Source: CAVDAL01 sp963606965 (GTDB taxonomy: Bacteria; Actinomycetota; Coriobacteriia; Coriobacteriales; QAMH01). From it: a stretch of 9,592 nucleotides of DNA. A program made the position numbers and the translations under genes. The notes under the pieces are model-generated. The model had not been told where the DNA came from. It did not search any database and was given only the letters and a program-made list of their open reading frames with translations. The DNA lies in the NCBI GenBank assembly GCA_963606965.1, contig CAVDAL010000073.1, positions 1 to 9,592 on the forward strand. The letters run 5' to 3'. Numbering within the stretch: the first letter of the stretch is position 1; the number at the start of each line of letters is the position of its first letter. Shown here in pieces: positions 1 to 9,000 of the stretch.

Positions 1-3000
1 AAGCTTTAACACTTACAGTCTTCTTGCCTTTCAAAACAGTATAAACAAGATTGCCGTGCCGTATTATCTTACCAGCATTCAAGCGCGTATCTTTAGCTGG
101 CGTAACGTTGCCCTTATCGTCATTGTTGCCATCATCGGCAGCGCCATCTTCTGCCCAGCTTGAATCGTAATATGTGCCTTCAGGGAGCTGAATTTCAATA
201 TCACTTAAATAGCAAGCTGCGCAAGTCTTATCTGTTGCATAATCTCCGCCATTCAATTCACTCTGAGGCAAAATTGCAATCAACGGTCCGCGATAGTTAT
301 ATGCAGTTTGAACCATGCCGTTGCTGCCACTATACAAAACAAGCGGATACCCATTCTTGCCATATGCAATCATTGGGCGCGTGCCATTTTGCTTAAAAGC
401 AGCAGACTGCGAACTTTCAGAAGCATATGAATAATAATCGTCATATGAACCAAAGTTGCCGCTCGCATCAGCACCCAAAATATAATCAGCAGACACGCTT
501 ACTGTCTTCCACGAATCTGTATATCCACTATTTTGGAAGAATTGCACACTTGTATTATGAAGCGCATTTGAATCAACCTTCATCATTCCAAGTTTTTCAA
601 AAACTTTAGAAAGATCGAAGCCCTCATAATAGTCTGCATATGGACCTGAATAATCATCAACTGCATCTTTATTTTCGTAAATTGCTGTTGCAAAATTACC
701 ACGCTGAATGCCAGATTTATCTGCATTTGCCCACTTTTCAATATCTGCAATTGAATATGTTTTTGTGCCAACAAGCTTGCTGCCGCTATAAATACGGATC
801 TTTATACTGGTCGAACCACCCAAATTAGCAAAGTCATTATATGGCGACCAAACATGCTGCGAATAATTAATGTCATTTCCGACAACAATTCTTGAAATGC
901 CGCAAAGCATCTTTGCTTCATTATCATCATCTGCGCTTGTCTGGCCAAACACAAGATTCAAACCATCTTTGTTTGGATTTCCATCTGCGCCAACACTTAA
1001 CAGCACAGGAAGTCCGCGGGTGATTGGCTGCGCCGTTGAATCATAAGCATTATATGTAAGAGCGCAAATATCACCCCAAGTGCAGCGGAACGCGCTTCCA
1101 TCTGTGCTTTCAAAAATCACTTGTGTGCTCGCAGAAGCATTAGCCGGCACACCTAAGCGCTCAAGCAGCAACTTGGCATTAAACCCTGTATATCTGTGAG
1201 TGCTGCCGTCCGCAAATGAATATTCCTGTTCATAAAGGCCAGGTTTTGTGAAAGATTCAAGTTCAGAAAGCGTCTTTATATTATTAGCGCCCGCGCCGAA
1301 CACTGAACCAGAAAATACTACGCACTTTTCAAGATAAGTGCCTGTTTGCCATGAAGAATCGCTGCACATTTTATGCACAGCTTCTTTATTTACTTCCAAG
1401 CTTGCAGCATAAGAATTTGCAGCACTTCCTGCCTTTTCCAAAACAATTTTCACAATAGTATTTGCTGCTGGCATTGTGAAGTTATAAGTTAGGCCATCAA
1501 TGCGCTTTGCTTGAACAGGCGTACTATATGCGTCTTCAACAACAAGTGACTTAATTTGATAAGCACTATCAATCTTTAGTTTTGCAACAAGATTTTGCCC
1601 TTGCTTTGCTGTACTAACAACAGTGCCACCAGGAAGCTGCAATGTTGCAGATGCTGCATTTTCATCGACCGCACCGCCGCCATAAAGCATAGGCTTAACT
1701 TCAAGAGAATATTCGCGGCTTAAATCCTGTTCATATTCTGCGGCAAAGCAAATATCTCCTGCAGGCATTTCAAAGCTTTCGCCAGTTGAAATTTCTGTGC
1801 CTGTACTTTCAGCATCATCACTATCTGACAGCTTATATTTCAAGCTCTTCAAAACAAAGCCAGGTTTGTCTGTGAAGTCAACCTTGACCTGTTCGCCACG
1901 CACTGGATATTCATTTGAAACAGCAATATCTGCTGCAATATTTTTAACATCCACATGATAAATAGCGCATTCAGATTTTGCATGAACAAGATGAATGCTG
2001 CTTTCACTTTGCACGCTTGCTTCATTAGAATAAACGCCCCAAAGTCCGCTATTTGCCTTGCTGCCGCCTGTGCTATTCAAACTCCATGCAATAGCACGAG
2101 AAGCTGTATCATCAATGCTTTCAACAACTCCTGCCGTATCTTCTTCAGGATAAGCCATAGACTGCCCGCATCCTGCAGGAACAAAGCTGCTTTCATCTTT
2201 GCAAACAGCGCTCCCTTTTGCATAATAGCTATTTGAAATCACGGGGATAACGCTCGTGCCAGTCCTGCTGCCAACAACAGCACCCATGCGCATGTCGCCG
2301 CTAGACAAACAACCAGTGACTTTGCCGCCATTGTAGCAGTTGTAAATTCCAATAGCATAGCCATCGTTTAGGCCATTTACAAGGCTGCCAACAACGCCGC
2401 CAACATCATATCCACTAAAGCCGCTGCCTGCGCTATCGCTTGCGACAGTTGAAATATTGCCCATATTTTCGCAGTCATACAAAACAGTACGCAAAGCATA
2501 TCCAACAACGCCGCCAACTCTGCTGTCCCCAGTAACATCGACATAATTCGACAAGTTTTCAAGCACTGTTGTATAGCTATAAGCCACAATGCCGCCTGTT
2601 GCAAATGCGCCATTGACGCCAATATCTACTGTGCCATGAACTTCCAGATCTTTCACATATGCACCAGACAAATATCCAAACAAAGCTTGATATTCGCTGC
2701 TAGTCTGTGCATCATCGCTGCTATATTTAATAGAAAGCCCACTAACAACGTGATTGTTGCCCATAAAGCACCCGGCAAAAGCCTTGCCATCCGTATAATT
2801 GCCGATAGGGCTAAAGCTGCCTCCCAGCACGCTTAAGTCAATATCTGCATCCAAGCTCACATATTGCCCGCTAAATGTTGAATCGCTCAGACCAACAAGT
2901 TTAGCCTCCCCGCTAACAAGTTGGCTCAACATTTGCAACTGCTTAGCTGTCTTTATGACCCACGGGTTGCTCTTTGAATTTGCTTGGCTTGGATCTTTCA

Positions 3001-6000
3001 AGCCAAAAACGCCTTCATTATTGCGGATTTCAACCGTTATTGTGGGAGTTTCAACTTCAATATAATTAGGAGAAACTGTCGCGCCTTCAACTGTTGTGCG
3101 AATTACACACCTATATTCCAGGCTGCCTTCGTCTGCAGTGCTGAACTTATAAGTAGCATCTATTGCACCTTTATCATCAGGCGTTAAAGTTTGCGAACTG
3201 CCTTCAACATCTTGCCATGCATCATCAGCTGCACCAACAGCACGACTTTGCCAACGAGCCGTGAACGCTCCATCGCATACTGCATATGCTAAAACATGAA
3301 CAGGCGACGGGCTTTCACCCTTGTAATAATATGTGCTCCAAGTCGATGTTAAATCTGGGTCATCTGCCAAAGTGATGTCATCAATGTAAGCTTCCGCAGG
3401 AGCAATAACGCCATCATCTGTGGTTGTGTCTTCTTCCCATGCAAGGCGCGGCATTCCATATTTTGTTGATGCAAAATTGCTTGCATATGTGCCATCGTTA
3501 AGTTGATTTACGAAGAAGTCAGATTTCATAAATGCAGCAGAATGATATTCTGTATAATCAGTGCCAGAGCTAACATTCACGCCACACGAATATGAATTTT
3601 CAAGATAATGCAAGTTTGCATATTGTTCATAGCTCACATATCCAGCAACAGAACCTGCATAAAGCACACCATTTTCTAATTTCTTGCTTGCTTTTGTTCC
3701 AATTTCAAGCTTGCCAGAATTGTAGCAAGATTCAATTTCTGCATAAGTTGTGCAATAGCCCATTACACCGCCAGCATAAATTGCGCATTTTTGAGATGAA
3801 GAAATCTCTTGCACACTAACCGCGCCGCTGTTATAACACCCGCGAACATAGCCATATGCATCTGCGCCAATAACGCCGCCAACACTCCAAACATATGAAT
3901 TAAATGAATAGCCAGAACCTGCTTCAGAAGAATTTGGCTCGAACGCGCAGCCAACAATTTGTGCATGGTTTGCGCAGTCCACCATGTTTACATAGCCATA
4001 TCCAACAATACCGCCAAGATAATATTTGCCTTCTGCATATGAGCCATCAAGCGCGGAACAGTTTGCAATTTCGCAAGGGTTTGAACTATTATTCCCACTC
4101 ATTGCAAGGCCAACAATCAAGCCGGCATAAACATTTCCAGCACCACGCAACTGCCCTGAAACTTTCAAATCATAAACAGAAGCATCGCAAATAACACCGA
4201 ACAAGCCCTGATAGCAATTGCCATTCGCATCGCCATCTATATAAAGCCCAGAAATTGTATGAGTAGTAATTGTTTTTGAACCGCTAGCCCCAACGCCGCC
4301 CATGAATGTGCCAGCAAATGGATGCTTGTATGTACCAATTGGCTCCCACTTCACTCCATCAGGAATTGCAATATCAGCTGTAAGTGTGACTGTGTGCCCA
4401 TAAAAATCTTTGCCAGAATTAACAGCACTTCTGAAGCTTACAAGTTCTTCATAGCTGCTAATTGTATATGCTTTTACCTCGACCTTTATCCAGTCTGAAA
4501 GCACGCTAGCTTTGTTGCCGGGCTCAGTTTTGTTTGTAACTTTAACGCAATAATAAAATGTCCCAGCTGCATTTGTGTCAACATTATATTGCGCCGAAGT
4601 AGCCCCACCAATTGCCTTGCCACTTCCTGTTCCTGTGCCAGACGTATACCACTGATAACTCAATGTTCCGCCATCTGAAGAGCTCGCCTCAACGCTAAGT
4701 TCAAGGTCGGTTGTTTCCTTCACAGAAAGCTCTGTATTAAATTTACTTGTCTGGCTTGGGTTAAGAGCAGTTATGCTTGGAGCTTGAGCATCAATTGCTG
4801 AGCGCACATAAACATATGCATATTCGCTAGATGTGCTTGCAGAATTTGTCTTGCCTCCACTTGTCAACGTATTTGTGAAAACCACACGGTATGCGTAAAT
4901 TCCAGCCTCGGCAATTGATGGAACAAAACTTGCTTGTGTGCCACTGCCAGATGCGCCTTCAATTTCTTCTTCCGCTGAATTATCAGAAAGCTTATATCCA
5001 TACCATTGCCAGCTAATCTGCCCTGATTGCGGCGTTTCTGCCTTTGCTGTCAATGCAGGAATTTCTGTGCCTAGCTTGTATGATTCATCTTCCGTGTTAC
5101 CAACAGGCTCAACTTCAATATAAGGAGTTGGAGCAAATACTGTGCCAGATGCATATTCCCAAGACAAAACTGGATAGTCATTGCCATCGATAAAGCTCGT
5201 GCCAACTTCGCTATTAACACTATCTGTATTGATTGCTGTCAAAAATTCAGAATTTCGATACATCTTTGAACGCTCGAGAGCAAGAACCTGCACAGTTTCA
5301 GAACTGCCAGAATATCCAATAGCTGCACTGCTTGTAGACTTTGCATCTTTAAGCGAATATGAATCAGTTATTGATGTGTTGTAAATATAACCTGCAACGC
5401 CCGCACCTGTATTCTCATAACCTGTGCCAGAAGCATAAATATTTACAGAAGCAGCAGCATAGGAGTTTGCAACTTTACACGCATTCAAATTGCCTGCGAT
5501 GCCACCAGCTTTAAAACCAGCTTTCACGTTCCCTTTGGAATAGCAATGATCAATTTGTGTGCGCTGAGCACTGCCAACAATGCCACCAGCAGCAGATGCA
5601 TTCCTGCTAAATTCTCCATTCTTTGATGCATAAATGCTGCCATAATTTGCGCATTCAGAAATTTTTATGCCAAGAGTTGTTGTTGGAATTCCAATATCTG
5701 AAGAATCAATTGCGCCTTGGCTTGAACCAACAATGCCGCCAACAGCATATCGCCCATAAACACTAACTTTATTCTTGCAGCCTTTGATTAAAGTTGCATC
5801 AGTATTCCAATCGGAATATTTCTCGTCATATGCATAATATGCGCGACCAACAATGCCGCCAACATATTCATCACCTGTCACGCACCCTTCGACAGTCAAA
5901 TTTAAAATTGTTGCACTTTTAACATAACCAAAAAATCCTTGCGCATCAATTAGTGCGCCGCTTTCTTCTCCTTCAACATTAATGCCTGAAATTGTATGAC

Positions 6001-9000
6001 CCATGCCATCAAAGTGCCCAGCGAAAGCGACATAATTTGATGAGTTTTCATAATTGCCGATAGGCGTCCAAGCTTTTGTTAAATTGATGTCTGCAATAAG
6101 CTCATAATATCCTGTAACTTCGCCCTTTTTATTTGTTGCAGCATCGGTCTTTGCAACGCGCTCAATTGTTGTTTGCGCCGCTAAATAACGCAACTGATCT
6201 TCTGTCGCAATTTGATATGGGTCTTGCGCAGTACCGCTGCCGCCTTGATATGCACCTTGCGGTTCAGTCGCAGGCTTCAAAACAACATCAATTATCTTGT
6301 CCTGCGCCGCCATTTCAAAACTGTCGCGAACACTTGCATATCCTTCCTTATAGATTACATATCTATATGAGCCTTTGACCAGTGAATATGTGCCATCCTC
6401 ATCAGCGGCAATTGCTGTTAGCGATGTAGAAGTCATCACTTTAACAGACGCATCGCTAATTGCTTGCCCGTCTTCACCAACAATATTAAAGCTCAACTTG
6501 TTTGGAACAGCCTTCAATGTGATATTCAAAGTCAAGGATTCAAGCGAAACTCCAAAAGTGCCAGTAGCTTGCGTATATCCATCAGCGCTAAGTTTGTATG
6601 AATATGTGCCCTGCTTCAAGTTATAACGCATCGCATTGCGAACAGACGGATTCATAACAGTTCCAGCAGAATTTGTAACCTGCACGCTTGCATCATTTAT
6701 AGCATTGCCATCTTCATCAATTGCATTAAAAGTGATACTGCATTCAGCCTTTATCATGCGAGCTTCAATTGTCTGGCTTGCCGCATCATCAACTGTGAAA
6801 TCAAAAGCTTTATCTTCATATCCAAGCTTTGTAATGATCACTTTATAAGTCTTGCCTCGAGCTAGGCGGAATGATCCATCATCACTAGCAGAAATGCTCA
6901 TGTTTGATGAATTGTAAACAGCAATGCCAAGCCCACTTGTAATTGCAGTGTTGTCATCATCATTTATGCAATTAAAACTAACGCTGCAAAGCTGCTCACT
7001 CTTATACAAAACAGGCTTTAGCTGCAAGCCCGCACGCTGAACAACAAAACTGCCAGCGCTTTGCTCATATCCATTTTCTGTAATGCTAAATGAATATGTG
7101 CCGCTGCAAAGGTCAAATGTTTGCGTACCGCCAGATGCGCTTTTTGCAACTTCAACTCGGCCATTTGCACTGGTAATTTTCACACTTGCTGCAGTTGCAA
7201 TACTGTCATCTGAATGCATTGGTGTCAGCTTAACTTCTTGTGCATCATCCATCACAACAGAAACTGTCTGTTTTTCTGCATATGTTTTGAATGTTGACTG
7301 CGCTGTATACTTGCCATCGCACACAATGCTATATGAATAATTGCCCTTGTGCAGACTGTAGCTGCCATCATCATTTGCCTTTATAACAGTGCCTTTTTTC
7401 CACGTGCCATCTGCATCAATTCCAGAACTTGGGTCGGCTTCCCATGAAATATCTTCTGCTGCTGTCACAACAATTGAATCTGGACTTATTGCTTTGCCAT
7501 CTTGGTCTGTGACTTCAAAGCTGACTTTATACCATGCAAGCGCTTGACTTTCCATCAAAGCTTGAGCCATCTTCGAATAGCTGACTAAGCCATATCCGTA
7601 ATAGTCGTCATAACCTTTTGAGCCAAGATCAGTACTTGTATTGATTAAGAATTCCATGAAGATGTCTTGGTTCATCTCTGGATAAATTGACTTGCACATT
7701 GCAGCAAGGGCTGCAACTTCAGGTCCTGAAAATGAAGTGCCGCTTGCTGTTTTATATGAAGTTGCACTTTCACAATAAGTGCTGGTCACGTCTTCACCAG
7801 GAGCTGTAACAAAAACGCTCTTGCCATATTGCGACCATGTTGAACGCTGCTTGTTTTTATCGACCGAAGCAACGCCAACAACGCAGTCGTATGCCGCAGG
7901 ATAGTTTGGAGTGGAAACGCCATCATTGCCAGCTGAAGCTACGACCAAAATGCCTTGGTTCGCCGCATGTTCACATGCTGTTTTTAATGTTGCAGCATTG
8001 CTTTCCCCACCCAAGCTCATATTTATAACATCAACTTTTTGCTTGTCTGTTGCATCATATATTGCATCAACAATGTCTGAAGTTGAACCGCTTTTTGATT
8101 CAAAAACTTTTTCTGTAACGATTGTTACGCCCGGCATAGCTCCTGTCACACCAACACCATTGTTTGCTTTTGCTGCAATAAGGCCAGACACAAATGTGCC
8201 GTGGCCAAGCGTGTCTGGCGTGCCGTCTGCATCCGACACACAATTAGCGCCAACAATAACATTGTCATAATTTATATCTTCATGCTTGTCTTGCCCGTTG
8301 CCTGTGCCATAAAGGCCAGAGTCGATTACAGCAACTTTAACATCGCCATCGTGCAGAGCTTTTTTGTTCAAAACATATGAGTCGCCATCAAGACCAAGCT
8401 CCCATGCTTTATTAACTTCAAGCATGTCCAAATTCCACAAGTCTCCCGATATATATTTGGGATCTGTTGGTGGCCAGTCAGGAGCTGGGTTTTGAGAAGT
8501 CCCACCTTGAATGCTGACCTTGCTATCTGCAAGACTTGAACTTGTACTTTCATAATCAACATCTGCAAGTGTTACGACATAGTCAGGTTCGACATATTCC
8601 AACTGATCAGCGTTTGCAAGAGCAGCAATTGTGTCAAGAGACTCACTCACATATGCGCCGCCGCTTAATGCTTGAATCTTGTTTGCTTTGCAAGCAGCCT
8701 TCAGTTTTATTTGCAATGCGCTATAGCCTTGCGCTGCTTCATCTGGTTTGAACATGAAGCCTGTATATTTTTGTGCGTCAAGGTTCTCAAGCTTCACATC
8801 TTTGCCTTGATAATTAACGCTGATAACACTCTTTAACGCATCATAAGATTCTTGCGAATATTGCGACGCATTGCCGCTATATTGCTGCTGTTCAGACGCT
8901 ACTAAATTTTCATTTGCATCCAAGTTTGTGCTTTTTGGTGCGTTTGCAAATGCAAATATTGCTACAGCAACCAGTGCGGCGCAACATATCACAGCCGCTG

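Noticed and set aside
1..6. The window begins exactly at AAGCTT (a HindIII site)
   Set aside because: It could reflect a clone or fragment end, but one 6-base match at an edge is weak and says nothing about biology.
200..240. A CxxC motif (TCAACY as T-C-A-A-C-Y in the protein) near the end of the second molybdopterin-like domain, possibly heme or thiol-redox related
   Set aside because: There is no histidine after the second cysteine, so it is not a c-type heme site, and the surrounding sequence does not resemble a thioredoxin fold.
176..7620. The five-residue string YDDYY appears both at the end of the protease domain and in the second molybdopterin-like domain
   Set aside because: The flanking sequences do not align, so it looks like chance in a tyrosine- and aspartate-rich protein.
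7911..8270. A 119-residue plus-strand reading frame starting METPSLPAEATTK, and many shorter plus-strand frames across the window
   Set aside because: They lie opposite the continuous giant minus-strand gene, have no convincing ribosome binding sites or recognisable families, and change with the sense codons. They are antisense shadows.
8978..8988. Cysteine pair C14-C15 in the signal peptide as a lipoprotein lipobox
   Set aside because: The residues before it (AAVI) do not fit L-(A/S)-(G/A)-C, and most of the hydrophobic core comes after the cysteines, not before.
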